A DNA stretch of 37,500 bases from Devosia elaeis (GTDB lineage Bacteria; Pseudomonadota; Alphaproteobacteria; Rhizobiales; Devosiaceae), in contig NZ_LVVY01000079.1 in assembly GCF_001650025.1 (NCBI RefSeq), positions 1 through 37,500 on the forward strand, written 5' to 3'. Under the pieces are notes generated by a model. It was not told the DNA's origin and ran no database searches. It saw only the letters and a program-made list of their open reading frames with translations. Positions within the stretch are counted from its first letter, which is position 1, and the number at the start of each line of letters is the position of its first letter. Shown here piece after piece: positions 15,410 through 23,560 of the stretch. Made by a program: the position numbers and the translations under genes.

Positions 15410-16621
15410 TTACTCAGGCGCGATTTCACCAGTGATGAATGCCTCAGGACGATACACGGCCAGAGCCAGACGCTCCTCAGCGCGGATCGTGAAAAGGTTC
15501 TTCTCGAAGTCGTCGACGTTCTCGCTGGACAGCAGAACTTCGATTTCCATGCGGTCGAAAATCTGCGCGGCGAAGCTGAACGCACCGGTGAGGAATTCGC
15601 CGGCAGCCATAGCCTGGGTGGCGACCACCGGCAGGTTCCAGAGGGTCGGGGTGAGCGAACCCTGCGGATTGCCGATGATATAGTTTCCGCCTGCATCCTT
15701 GGTCAGCTCGATCTTGGCCCAGTCGATCGGGTTCAGAACAAAGGCGGTAGCAGGATATTCAGCCAGAACCACCTGAAGAATGGCGAGACGCAGACGGTCG
15801 ATGCCGGTTTCGTCAGTGGCAGTAAAGGCCGGGTTGAACGCCGTGGCCTGCGGAACCAGGCCGTGAATGTTCTGGCCGGTGCCCGAACCGTTGAGCAGCT
15901 GGTTTTCCTCAACGAAGCGCAGGCCATAACGGGCGCGGCCATCGATGTAGGAGCGCAGCGCCGGAGCATCGTCCAGAATCTGACGGGAGGCCTTGAACAG
16001 GTGCGCCAGAGTGCGAACCGGCGCGCTGACCAGGTCAAAGGTCAGGTCCGAATACGGCTTAGCCGTAGTTTCCGCAACCGGAGCAGCGTTGTTGGTGTAG
16101 CCGGTTTCCTTGACATACTCGATGTTGCTGGACGAAGTCTGGCCGGGCAGCAACAGGTCGCGCACCGTAAGCTGGCGTTCGGGCAAGCCGAAGATGCCGG
16201 GGACTCGCGCGCCAGGGACCAGAGAAGTTCCCTGCGAGCGACCGGTGCCTACGGTGGTATCGGCAGAGGTGATGGCGGCACGGTCGGCCTGAACACGGAT
16301 GGCGCCGCGCGACGCGCCAGTAAGCTTGCCGGCCTTGTAGTCCTCGGATTCAATGACCAGATCGCCCAGCGTCTTGCGGGCATCCTCTCCGATTTCTTTT
16401 TCACGCGCGGCGCGCTTTTCCAGATCGCTGAGGCGGATGGTGGCATCACCAAGCTCGGAAAGGGCCTTGTCAACCTTTTCGGTCAGTTCAGCCGAGGTCT
16501 CGCCGTTCTTGGCAAGTTTCGCCTGAAATTCCGTGCCCAGGTTGCCGACGGTTTCCTTGATCGCGGCCAAAGACTGGCCAAGCTCGCCGATCTTATCGGC
16601 GAGAGCGTTATTATCGCTCAT
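15410..16621 (-). CDS. Major capsid protein, HK97 fold, with N-terminal delta domain
   Basis: 403 residues. Residues 1-100 are a charged coiled-coil-like delta/scaffold region (IGELGQSLAAIKETVGNLGT, LSDLEKRAAREKEIGEDARK). The mature part carries HK97-family blocks: VRDLLLPGQTSSSNIEYVKE, FKASRQILDDAPALRSYIDG, FVEENQLLNGSGTGQNIHGL, FVLNPIDWAKIELTKDAGGN and AFITGEIAPE at the end. Processing by the upstream S49 protease between about residues 100-120 is expected. Eleven bases separate it from the protease gene. Confidence 0.95.
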   Translation of the reverse strand: MSDNNALADKIGELGQSLAAIKETVGNLGTEFQAKLAKNGETSAELTEKVDKALSELGDATIRLSDLEKRAAREKEIGEDARKTLGDLVIESEDYKAGKLTGASRGAIRVQADRAAITSADTTVGTGRSQGTSLVPGARVPGIFGLPERQLTVRDLLLPGQTSSSNIEYVKETGYTNNAAPVAETTAKPYSDLTFDLVSAPVRTLAHLFKASRQILDDAPALRSYIDGRARYGLRFVEENQLLNGSGTGQNIHGLVPQATAFNPAFTATDETGIDRLRLAILQVVLAEYPATAFVLNPIDWAKIELTKDAGGNYIIGNPQGSLTPTLWNLPVVATQAMAAGEFLTGAFSFAAQIFDRMEIEVLLSSENVDDFEKNLFTIRAEERLALAVYRPEAFITGEIAPE

Positions 16622-16632
16622 GTGTGGGTATC

Positions 16633-17745
16633 CTATTTAGGAAAAGACTGTGCGATGGCCAGCGCCTCATTCACGCGCGCCATCAGTGCTGCTTCGCCCT
16701 CATCAGGTTCCCCCTGACCAATCTTGAAGTAGAGCCGGGCTGCCCGCTCTGCCTCCGACTTCGAAAAGCCCATCAGTCCCCTGATGCCATTCTCGAACTC
16801 GCGGATAGTGACTGGCTCACCCGCTTTCATGCGGTCGGCCAAATAAGCTGCGTCCTCGGCGCGCGCGCTATTCGCGCTGCGCAGCTTCCGGACGGATTCT
16901 GGTGTCTGGTCGGCGCCAAACCGAGCCAAGGTCTCATCGAGCGTGCCGATGCGGTCGGCCATGCCCTTTTCGATAAGCTCTTCCGCGAAAAATACGCGGC
17001 CCTGCCCAAAATCCTTTTCGACCCTGGAGACGGTCACGCCACGTCCCGCGGCCACCGCGCCGACGAACCGGTCGTAAGACCGCCTCACTCGCTCCTCGAT
17101 GAATGCCAGAGCATCCTCGGCCAAAGGCTCGGTCTCGTTTCCTTCGACCTTGTATTCGCCCGCAGCGATATAGGTTCGCTTCACGCCGGCCTTTTCCAGC
17201 GCGGCTGAAATGTCCTCGTGAACCGTGTAAACGCCGATGGAGCCGGCCCGACCGCTAGGTGAGACAACCACCTCATCAGCCTGGCTGGCGATCCAGTAAG
17301 CCGCGCTTGCTGCAAGGTGGTTGACCTGCGCAATAATCGGTTTTTCGCCGCCGCGGAGCGCCCGGATTTCGTCCCCAAGCTCCTGCGCGCCAGGAACGGC
17401 GCCACCGGGGCTATCGATGTCCAGCACTATGGCCTTAATCTCTGGGTCAGCCAGCGCCGCGTGAATCGCGCGCATGAGGCCGGTATAGGACGTTCCGCCC
17501 GAAATCTCGGTCATTAGGTCCATTTTTGGGGCAAGAACACCGTGAACCGGGATGACTGCAACGGCGCCTTCGCGCCGCGCAATCTCGCCGTCATGCTTCT
17601 TGGTGATCCGGGCCGCCATTTCTTCGGCGGGCACAATTCCGCCGGCCGCCTTGAACGCGAGAAAATCCGCGATCACGGCCAGCTTGCCGCGGTCCATAGC
17701 CCACGGCTCCGCCGCGAAGGCGGAGAGAACATGCTGATATTTCAT
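16633..17745 (-). CDS. S49-type capsid maturation protease
   Basis: 370 residues. The core begins AVIPVHGVLAPKMDLM (about 42-57), includes AIVLDIDSPGGAVPGAQELG, the nucleophile region VNHLAASAAYWIASQADEVV (Ser in AASAAYW) and the lysine region YIAAGEYKVEGNETEPL, followed by YDRFVGAVAAGRG and GQGRVFFAEELIEKGMADRI. This is the SppA/lambda-C class of phage protease, which trims portal, scaffold and capsid delta domains. It lies between portal and capsid genes, as usual. Confidence 0.92.
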   Translation of the reverse strand: MKYQHVLSAFAAEPWAMDRGKLAVIADFLAFKAAGGIVPAEEMAARITKKHDGEIARREGAVAVIPVHGVLAPKMDLMTEISGGTSYTGLMRAIHAALADPEIKAIVLDIDSPGGAVPGAQELGDEIRALRGGEKPIIAQVNHLAASAAYWIASQADEVVVSPSGRAGSIGVYTVHEDISAALEKAGVKRTYIAAGEYKVEGNETEPLAEDALAFIEERVRRSYDRFVGAVAAGRGVTVSRVEKDFGQGRVFFAEELIEKGMADRIGTLDETLARFGADQTPESVRKLRSANSARAEDAAYLADRMKAGEPVTIREFENGIRGLMGFSKSEAERAARLYFKIGQGEPDEGEAALMARVNEALAIAQSFPK

Positions 17746-17753
17746 GTGGGTTC

Positions 17754-18995
17754 CTATGCAGCCGCTGGCGGCGCAGGGTTGTTCTGGTTGGCGGGCGGCT
17801 GTGGGGGCTGCACGCCGATCTGGTCGGCGCGCTGCATGGTGCCGTTGACCAAGAGGTGATCCCCGCCCGGCTTCGGCTCCTTGTCTTCGTAGGCTCGAGC
17901 TTCGTTCTCGGTGTAGATGCCGTTACTGACCATCTTGGAAAGGAACTCTGCTCGCGCAGCACTATCGCCACGAAGCAAGCCTTCTAGCGAGAACTTCACC
18001 GTCAGCCTTTTGCGCGTGCTGGCATCCATCAAGTCTCGCCGGATCGACGCTTCGATACTGCGCAACATCGGTGCCAGGCAGGTCTTGATGAACTGGAGAA
18101 TTAGCTGCTCAATGCCGCTGCCCCAGGTGGTGGTGCCGTTGGCAGCATGTCCGATCATCACGGGTGGAACCCCGAAAATCCGGCAGATTTGCTCGACGCT
18201 GAATTGCCGCGTCTCGATCATCTGTGCGTCTTTGGGGTTCACCGTGAGCTGGTGGTATTCGAGACCAGCCTCGAGAACCATCACCTTTCCAGCACGATCG
18301 GAGCCGGCATACTGCTGGAGCATGTCTCCGATCTGCTTACGCTGTTCGGGCTTAAGCACCTGGTCGCTTTTCAGGAACCCGGACGCAGACATGCCGCCTG
18401 AAAACCACTTTCCGGCCGCCTTTTCCGCTGCACGTGCATTGCCTATCGTATTGGCCACATAACCGATGGGCGAAAGCCCGCGGTCGCAGCCAGGCAGAAC
18501 CGCGCCGCGAACATGGAACATGCGGTCTTCACTGATCTTGCGCTTCTTGCCGTCCTCGGTGACCTCGTAGACGCGCTCATTGCGGCTGTTCCGCTGCACA
18601 TCCACCTTGAGGGGATGGATTGGATTAAGCGCCACCAGCTTTCCGCCATTCATCTTCTTCTCAGCGAAGAAGTTTCCGTCGAGGCATAGGCAGAGCGCGA
18701 CCATGCCCCAAAAATCGGCCGCCGTATCATCAATGTTTGGCGCATCGTGCAGCAGATCGTAGAGATCGTCATCAGTCGCGCGCGTGACGCCATCCTTGTC
18801 ATAGACGACACAGGGCAGCGTCTTGACCGAATTGGCGATCAGGTTGACACATGCCCATACGGCATCCAGCGCCATTGCCTTATCGTACGTAACCACCTCG
18901 CCGCTGTCCGTGCCGAGGCCGAAAAAGCCACGCCAGAACGCGCCATCGGTGAGCTTGATGGGCCTGCCGACCCACCTGTCAAAAAAGCCCATCAA
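17754..18995 (-). CDS. Portal protein (HK97 family)
   Basis: 413 residues. VWACVNLIANSVKTLPCVVY near the N-terminus, LYDLLHDAPNIDDTAADFWG, CLCLDGNFFAEKKMNGGKLV, PEQRKQIGDMLQQYAGSDRA, and the family signature region ETRQFSVEQICRIFGVPPVM followed by IGHAANGTTTWGSGIEQ identify a Phage_portal (PF04860) protein. It ends in an alanine/proline-rich tail. Its start overlaps the terminase stop by 4 bp. Confidence 0.95.
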   Translation of the reverse strand: MMGFFDRWVGRPIKLTDGAFWRGFFGLGTDSGEVVTYDKAMALDAVWACVNLIANSVKTLPCVVYDKDGVTRATDDDLYDLLHDAPNIDDTAADFWGMVALCLCLDGNFFAEKKMNGGKLVALNPIHPLKVDVQRNSRNERVYEVTEDGKKRKISEDRMFHVRGAVLPGCDRGLSPIGYVANTIGNARAAEKAAGKWFSGGMSASGFLKSDQVLKPEQRKQIGDMLQQYAGSDRAGKVMVLEAGLEYHQLTVNPKDAQMIETRQFSVEQICRIFGVPPVMIGHAANGTTTWGSGIEQLILQFIKTCLAPMLRSIEASIRRDLMDASTRKRLTVKFSLEGLLRGDSAARAEFLSKMVSNGIYTENEARAYEDKEPKPGGDHLLVNGTMQRADQIGVQPPQPPANQNNPAPPAAA

Positions 18996-20659
18996 ATCAC
19001 CATGACTGGGTTGGAGAGGAAGTCGTCAAACGAGCCGCTGTCATCGGGCGGCACATACGTACCCGCCATGGCCGCAGCCATGGCCAGGGCCACCGCGCCG
19101 TCGATGCGGCCGCGAGACTTGGCTTTATCGAGCTTGCGATTGCCGGACGGGTCCGGCTTCACCGTGGCGTTCATCATGCACATGGTCAGGACTGGGTGCC
19201 CGCCGTGGGCAATCTTCCTGTTCAGCAAAAGGCTCTCCAGGTCGCGGAGAGCCGGCGACATTGATGCGAACCCCTGCCCGAATGGCTGGAAAATTGCATC
19301 GTCACCCTCAACCTGCTCTTCGGAAAAACCCGCCTGTAAAAGCCAGGGCTTGAGGTGTCGCCAGTTGTAGCGGTCGAACCCGATCTTGCGGATGTCCATG
19401 GTTTCGGACATCGCCTTTAGCCTGGCCGCTACATATTCATACTCAATCGTTGGACCCGGCGTCGTCTCAAGGAAGGTCTCGCCATCCTCGTTCGGCTTGG
19501 CCCACACATCATAAGGCACCCGATCAAGCTTCGCTCGGTCGCGCAGACTATCGCCCGGCAGCCAGAACGTCGGTTTGACGTGCCATATCCCATCCTTCGG
19601 CGCCATGAGCACCAAAGCGGTGAGGTCGGACACTTCGGACAGGTCGAGCCCGCCAAATACTGGCAGGCCTGTCCAATCGCGCTCTATCGGCGTTTCGCAG
19701 GCGCGCCACACCGCCGGCGCCACAAATGGGGCCGATGCGTCAATCCGCTGATTCAGGAACAGCCACCGAAAACTTGCTTCCTTGGATGGCATGCGCGCCG
19801 CAAGGGCCGAAAAGTCCTCAACATCCTTGACCGAGCGGAACACGCCCAGCGCCGGATTGGCGGCTTCCCATGCCGACCGATCGTGCAGTTCGCATTCGGC
19901 CGGAGCCGCATAGACGTGGCAGACAATGCGCGGGTCTTTAGATGTCTCCGCGTCGTCAATCCAGCGGGAAAACAGATCATTATCTGTGGCCGCCTGCGTC
20001 GAAATCGCAAACAACATCGCCTTGCCTTCGTAGGCGCCTTGCGATGTCTCGATGGCCTCCACGAAATCGTCGGTTGGCCCCTTGATCTGGCCGACCTCAT
20101 CAAGAATGGCCAGAACGGGCGAGCCGCCATGGGCGCTCTTCGCCTCGGCCGAGAGCGCCTGGTACTCCACGTTCTTGGCCAGCCCTACAATCATTTTGGC
20201 GGACGGAACGATACGCGCGAGCTTCGAAAGCTCCGGCGACATCATCACCATCTTGGCCGCATAATTGAAAACCTCGGCGGCCTGTTTGCGCGACCTGGCG
20301 CCAGATACGATCCGGCTATTCGAGTACGCTTCCGGCCCGACAATGTGAGCTAACAGCAAACAGGCGATTGTTGCCGTCTTTGCGTTCTTTCTGGCGATAG
20401 ACAGATAGGCTCGCGAGGTGCCTGCCGGATTGTCGTAAACCGATAGGATGAATGCTTCTTGGAAGGGAAGAAGCCTAATTTTCTGCCCTAGAAGCGTTCC
20501 TTCCGGGACGGGCAAGTAGGTTTCAATGAATCTGCAAACCTTCTCTCCTCGCGTGAGACTTTCAGTCGGCAGACATCTCCAATCCCTCATCGTCGGGACG
20601 CTACCACACTGGATCGCGTCAATGGTTATTTCAGGCAGCATTGGCCGTCCGCCACCCAT
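18992..20659 (-). CDS. terL: Terminase large subunit
   Basis: About 555 residues from ATG 20659; a GTG at 20665 and ATG at 20641 are alternative starts. ATPase: RAYLSIARKNAKTATIACLL (Walker A-like ARKNAKT) and GGSPVLAILDEVGQIKGPTD (Walker B with catalytic E), then FAISTQAATD coupling motif. Nuclease: VFGGLDLSEVSDLTALVLMA (first Asp), IRKIGFDRYNWR, and SRGRIDGAVALAMAAA (last Asp). This is the Terminase_1/HK97-like type. The start overlaps the end of the homing HNH gene by about 29 bp, so that gene has been wedged exactly between the two terminase genes. Confidence 0.95.
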   Translation of the reverse strand: MGGGRPMLPEITIDAIQCGSVPTMRDWRCLPTESLTRGEKVCRFIETYLPVPEGTLLGQKIRLLPFQEAFILSVYDNPAGTSRAYLSIARKNAKTATIACLLLAHIVGPEAYSNSRIVSGARSRKQAAEVFNYAAKMVMMSPELSKLARIVPSAKMIVGLAKNVEYQALSAEAKSAHGGSPVLAILDEVGQIKGPTDDFVEAIETSQGAYEGKAMLFAISTQAATDNDLFSRWIDDAETSKDPRIVCHVYAAPAECELHDRSAWEAANPALGVFRSVKDVEDFSALAARMPSKEASFRWLFLNQRIDASAPFVAPAVWRACETPIERDWTGLPVFGGLDLSEVSDLTALVLMAPKDGIWHVKPTFWLPGDSLRDRAKLDRVPYDVWAKPNEDGETFLETTPGPTIEYEYVAARLKAMSETMDIRKIGFDRYNWRHLKPWLLQAGFSEEQVEGDDAIFQPFGQGFASMSPALRDLESLLLNRKIAHGGHPVLTMCMMNATVKPDPSGNRKLDKAKSRGRIDGAVALAMAAAMAGTYVPPDDSGSFDDFLSNPVMVI

Positions 20660-21332
20660 TGACACCGATCTGCATTCCGCGCGCGATACGCGATGCGGAC
20701 GCGACAGAAATTCCTAGATAGCTAGCAAATTGCTTTTGGGTGCCGACAAATGTCTCGCCGTTGTCGTTCGCAAACTCAAAAGTCTTACCCTTACTGGATC
20801 GAACCCGGACGAGATCCGGGTAAACCGTCCAGCCCAGCATCGTTTTGCGTTCCCCGGTGACTACGCTTGTCCAGTGCGCTCGGCATCCGCCGACGATTTC
20901 CCACATCTCTCCCTTGGTGGCCAATGCGGTCTCGCCAGTGTCCACGTTTGTCCACGTGTACAGCGTTCCATCGTACATGCCGTTGTCAGCGCCGCGCCGA
21001 CCGGGGGCCCCTGTAAAGCGCGCAGAAATATCAGCACACGCTCGCCTCCGCGCTGCACCGTACATGTAGCGCTGCCGAACCCATGAGCGCTTGCCGTCAA
21101 CCCGGCTCGCTCCCATGCGTATGACGGAGAACCATTGCTTGCCACCGTAAGCCTTAGCGAGCAGCAGGTGCGCGAAGAAGTGATCTTCGGGCGTCAGTTT
21201 CACTAGGTTTGCCGGGTCGTCACTTCCGCCCATGGACCGCGGAACAATGTGGTGCTTTTCGCTATAACCACTTGGCTCAGGCCTGGCTCGCCGGTCGTTT
21301 ATGAACTCACGGTAAATTCGCTCATAGTTCAT
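20631..21332 (-). CDS. HNH homing endonuclease between the terminase genes
   Basis: 233 residues. The nuclease is N-terminal: KHHIVPRSMGGSDDPANLVK (about 26-45) then LTPEDHFFAHLLLAKAYGGK. The C-terminal 60 residues are a DNA-binding module: GETFVGTQKQFASYLGISVA, SASRIARGMQIGVNGWR, a helix-turn-helix of the type associated with NUMOD domains in homing enzymes. Contains the recurrent ANDN tetrapeptide (FANDNGETF). Start is 9 bases after the small terminase stop. Likely a selfish element that spares terminase function by inserting between genes. Confidence 0.85.
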   Translation of the reverse strand: MNYERIYREFINDRRARPEPSGYSEKHHIVPRSMGGSDDPANLVKLTPEDHFFAHLLLAKAYGGKQWFSVIRMGASRVDGKRSWVRQRYMYGAARRRACADISARFTGAPGRRGADNGMYDGTLYTWTNVDTGETALATKGEMWEIVGGCRAHWTSVVTGERKTMLGWTVYPDLVRVRSSKGKTFEFANDNGETFVGTQKQFASYLGISVASASRIARGMQIGVNGWRTANAA

Positions 21333-21340
21333 CGGCGCGC

Positions 21341-21808
21341 CTACTCCGGCCTTGCCAGCAGGTCATCCTCTAGAGGGTTGTCGCCCTCAATCTTCCTGGC
21401 CGCCTCCCGGCGCTTGGCCGTGTCCCGCGCTTCACCGCCCTGTCCCCGCGCGTGAAGAGCTAGCGAACGGCGAAACGACAAGATGGAGCTCGCGTGCATC
21501 TGGACGATGGCTTTGCGTGGGTTCGCAACCGGCGTCCCCTTTTCCGAGTAGGACACCCCGCCCTCATCCCGAAGCAATTGCTGCTCGCGGGTGAGGTCGG
21601 CCATCGTCCTGGCCAGGAGCGCGGCTATTTCAAGCTGATGGGCCGTCCATTCCGACCGGGCAAACTCGGCAATCACGCTCTCAAAAAATGGAAGGTCGTC
21701 GACCTCCAGCGGCACGTTTTTCGGCGGCTCCAAAACCGCCGTCGCCTTCGCCATAACGCGCACGGCTTCCGTGGCGCTGTCGATGCGCGCCCTCCGCTTG
21801 CCTGCCAT
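21341..21808 (-). CDS. terS: Terminase small subunit (P27-like)
   Basis: 155 residues from ATG 21808 (MAGKRRARIDSATEAVRVMA); the longer frame from 21958 runs through the GC-repeat intergenic DNA and the end of the HNH gene and is rejected. Visible: FFESVIAEFARSEWTAHQLE, ALLARTMADLTREQQLLRDE, then RKAIVQMHASSILSFRRSLA and a charged tail ending DDLLARPE. The length, N-terminal basic segment and position directly before the large subunit (with one homing gene between) fit a P27/HK97-like small terminase, which recognises the packaging site. Confidence 0.8.
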   Translation of the reverse strand: MAGKRRARIDSATEAVRVMAKATAVLEPPKNVPLEVDDLPFFESVIAEFARSEWTAHQLEIAALLARTMADLTREQQLLRDEGGVSYSEKGTPVANPRKAIVQMHASSILSFRRSLALHARGQGGEARDTAKRREAARKIEGDNPLEDDLLARPE

Positions 21809-21926
21809 GTGGACTGCCCTCACTGCGCGCGCACGCGCGAGCCAAAAAACTGTGTTAGCGCTGACGGAAAGGGGGGCGCGCGCTGTGGGCGGCGATCGAT
21901 CGGAGACTTTCGACCCACCCCCGCCC
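21809..21926. other. Palindrome-rich intergenic DNA before terS; candidate cos/pac region
   Basis: 118 bases between the HNH and small terminase genes with alternating GC runs (GCGCGCGCACGCGCGA, GGGGGGCGCGCGC), a GTTAGCGCTGAC imperfect palindrome and CGATCGATCG. Cohesive-end sites in HK97-type phages lie near the HNH/terS genes, and cut sites are often palindromic. There is no direct evidence of cleavage. Confidence 0.3.
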
Positions 21927-22226
21927 TCACTCCTCGATAGGGTACCCGTCCGCCCCAAATCGGATCACGACCTTGCCGGCCTCCTCAAGGCGCTTGTCGC
22001 TGTCATGGCAATGCTTGCAGAGGCTCTGGAGATTGTCAGGATCATGAAACAAAGCCTCATCGCCCTTGTGAGGCTTGATGTGGTCCACAACCGTGGCGGC
22101 CTCGACTATCTCGCGCCGAAGGCAATACTCGCATAGCGGCTGCTCGGCCAACTGCCGGTCCCTTAGCGCCTGCCACCGCTTGCGGCCGTAGAGATGCTGC
22201 CATGGCCGCTTGTCGCGGTAGTTCAA
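21927..22226 (-). CDS. HNH endonuclease of the packaging module
   Basis: 99 residues from a TTG at 22226 that overlaps the TGA stop of the preceding gene (TTGA). Counted from there: NYRDKRPWQHLYGRKRWQAL, then CEYCLRREIVEAATVVDHIK and LQSLCKHCHDSDKR, with two CxxC pairs and the H-N-H residues. This compact form is the family found next to terminases (HK97 gp74-like), where it assists genome packaging or end cleavage. The longer frame upstream (to 22436) lies over another gene in a basic, low-quality stretch and is rejected. Confidence 0.85.
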   Translation of the reverse strand: MNYRDKRPWQHLYGRKRWQALRDRQLAEQPLCEYCLRREIVEAATVVDHIKPHKGDEALFHDPDNLQSLCKHCHDSDKRLEEAGKVVIRFGADGYPIEE

Positions 22227-22420
22227 GCAACGGGCCGCACGAACGGCACGACGTTGCCGACAGAACCGAAGCGTACATGCTTGATCGGGATCGTCACGAC
22301 CGCCACGAGCTCGTCGCCCATGGTCTGAATGCTGGTGATATTCGCGCCGACTGCGTACTCGCTGCCGACGCGCAGGTGCAGCTTGTCGTCGCTGCCCTTG
22401 TTCAGTTCGATGTTGGTCAT
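22223..22420 (-). CDS. Small beta-rich protein, unknown
   Basis: 65 residues (MTNIELNKGSDDKLHLRVGS then EYAVGANITSIQTMGDELVA and IKHVRFGSVGNVVPF). Coupled to the Acb2-like gene by ATGA and to the HNH gene by TTGA, so it is translated as part of the same message. Strand-rich, no motif recognised. Being directly coupled to a likely defence-countering gene makes an accessory role possible, but nothing in the sequence proves it. Confidence 0.6.
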   Translation of the reverse strand: MTNIELNKGSDDKLHLRVGSEYAVGANITSIQTMGDELVAVVTIPIKHVRFGSVGNVVPFVRPVA

Positions 22421-22656
22421 GGGGAGACCGCGGCACGCACTGCCGCGTCCTTGGCCTCGAGCAGCTTGCGCAGCGCGACAGTGCGCTCCGGGTTCCGAGT
22501 GGTGGTGTCGATCAAAGTGCGGGCCAGTGCTGCGAACGGTGCGCTGCGCTCTTTCAGCGCGGGCGGAAGGTGCGCGTAATGGAAGAAGCGCAGGATGTGG
22601 TCCTGCTCAATCTCTGATGCCGTGAACTCTGTCGGCGCGGGGTGGATGTCAGACAT
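22417..22656 (-). CDS. Acb2-like cyclic-oligonucleotide sponge (candidate anti-CBASS)
   Basis: 79 residues. After a short N-terminus the protein is a two-helix hairpin: SEIEQDHILRFFHYAHLPPA (about 14-33) and NPERTVALRKLLEAKDAAVR (about 55-74). F-x-Y-x-H then a gap and E-R-T-V-A-L-R-K-L-L-E-A-K-D-A-A-V-R-A is the arrangement I associate with the Acb2/Tad1 hairpin domain. Known biology: Acb2 forms hexamers that sequester the cyclic di- and trinucleotides made by CBASS and some Thoeris-related signals. Good ribosome site (GAGGAG). It follows the tRNA cluster and a hairpin terminator, so it may have a separate transcript. Family call is from pattern memory, not a search. Confidence 0.6.
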   Translation of the reverse strand: MSDIHPAPTEFTASEIEQDHILRFFHYAHLPPALKERSAPFAALARTLIDTTTRNPERTVALRKLLEAKDAAVRAAVSP

Positions 22657-22676
22657 GCAAATCTCCTCAAAATGCA

Positions 22677-22699
22677 GAAAGCCCGCACGGCGGCGGGCT
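22677..22699 (-). terminator. Hairpin with short U-run between tRNAs and the Acb2-like gene
   Basis: Minus strand AGCCCGC, loop CGCCGT, GCGGGCT, then TTTC. Seven-bp stem with a weak T-run. It may end or process the tRNA transcript. Confidence 0.55.
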
Positions 22700-22708
22700 G
22701 GGTGGCAT

Positions 22709-22783
<75 letters not shown>

Positions 22784-22788
22784 GAAAC

Positions 22789-22864
22789 TGGTCGTTGCAG
22801 CAGGATTTGAACCTGCGACCTGCCGATTATCGGTCGGCTGCTCTACCGGCTGAGCTATGCAACA
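22789..22864 (-). tRNA. tRNA-Ile(GAT)
   Basis: 76 nt with encoded CCA. Acceptor TGTTGCA/TGCAACG pairs fully with one U-G; D arm GCTC...GAGC; anticodon stem GCCGA/TCGGC with loop CCGATAA (anticodon GAT); T arm GCAGG TTCAAAT CCTGC. Separated from the neighbouring tRNAs by 5 and 1 bases. Confidence 0.93.
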
Positions 22865-22865
22865 A

Positions 22866-22941
22866 TGGTGCCGACGCGAGGGATCGAACCCCGGACCTGA
22901 TGCTTACAAGGCAACTGCTCTACCAACTGAGCTACGTGGGC
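22866..22941 (-). tRNA. tRNA-Thr(TGT)
   Basis: 76 nt with encoded CCA. Acceptor GCCCACG/CGTCGGC has one C-C mismatch; D arm GCTC...GAGC; anticodon stem GTTGC/GCATC (one T-T mismatch) with loop CTTGTAA (anticodon TGT); T arm CGGGG TTCGATC CCTCG with one G-U. Two mismatches suggest relaxed selection but the fold holds. Confidence 0.88.
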
Positions 22942-22945
22942 AAAC

Positions 22946-23021
22946 TGGTCGGGATGGCCGGACTCGAACCGACAACATGCGCGCCCCAAACGCGCCGCTC
23001 TACCGCTTGAGCTACACCCAG
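22946..23021 (-). tRNA. tRNA-Pro(TGG)
   Basis: 76 nt with encoded CCA. Acceptor CTGGGTG/CATCCCG with one T-C mismatch and one G-U; D arm GCTC...GAGC; anticodon stem GCGCG/CGCGC with loop TTTGGGG (anticodon TGG); T arm GTCGG TTCGAGT CCGGC. First gene of the cluster in the direction of transcription. Confidence 0.9.
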
Positions 23022-23560
23022 ATGAAATTGCTGGCGGGGTACGTCTGCACCCGGAGCGCGTACTGGTCCACCTCCACGCAAAATGCGCTTTTGGCCCCAC
23101 GCCATCTCTACCCGCCACCGGGCCTGCCTCGAATGCGCCTTCGCGCAAATCTCTGCCGGGCTCAACCCGCATGCGCAGGGAGCCCGGCGATCACCCGTCG
23201 CTGGAGGAGGCAGCGCCAGGGGATAAGTAGAGGCTTGCCATCCTCGGCCAAGGATGGTGCACGTTGGTCGAAACCTTCGCTATGCTGGCTCACGTGACAG
23301 AGCCCCGTGCCGATGCCTGCCGATACAGGCTGCCTCATTCGGTCCCAACGCTCGGCTGTAGCTGGCACGCCACAATATCCTCGCTGCCACGCGAGGCCAC
23401 CGAATACCGTTGGGATTGGGGAGGCGCAAAAGCGCCGATAGTCACGCCCGGCTCATCGCTGGCCGAGCGTCCGTCGCGGCCACAGCCTTGCGCACGGAAC
23501 CAGGTGGGGCACCAACTGCCCCTTCACTGGTACCGCACGGGAGGGGGAATTACCCATGGG
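23022..23560. other. Hairpin-rich stretch without a convincing gene
   Basis: About 540 bases between the candidate late regulator and the tRNA cluster. Short frames exist on both strands (for example minus 23162-23368 from a GTG, 68 residues) but none has a recognisable protein pattern. Inverted repeats: GCCGGGCT/AGCCCGGC (23155-23162/23181-23188), CCATCC/GGATGG (23238-23243/23252-23257), GGCGC-AAAA-GCGCC (23423-23436), GGGGCA-CCAAC-TGCCCC (23506-23522). It should hold the promoter for the tRNA/late transcript and may encode a structured RNA; I cannot place a promoter with confidence. Confidence 0.5.

Noticed and set aside
15368..16717. 449-residue plus-strand frame
   Set aside because: Antisense of the capsid gene; long only because of high GC.
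21809..21958. 50-residue N-terminal extension of terS
   Set aside because: Passes through GC-repeat intergenic DNA and overlaps the HNH gene; ATG 21808 gives a normal protein.
22855..23297. Protein frames across the tRNA genes, both strands
   Set aside because: They translate tRNA sequence (for example VAQLVEQLPCKHQVRGS, a known false-protein artefact of tRNA loci).
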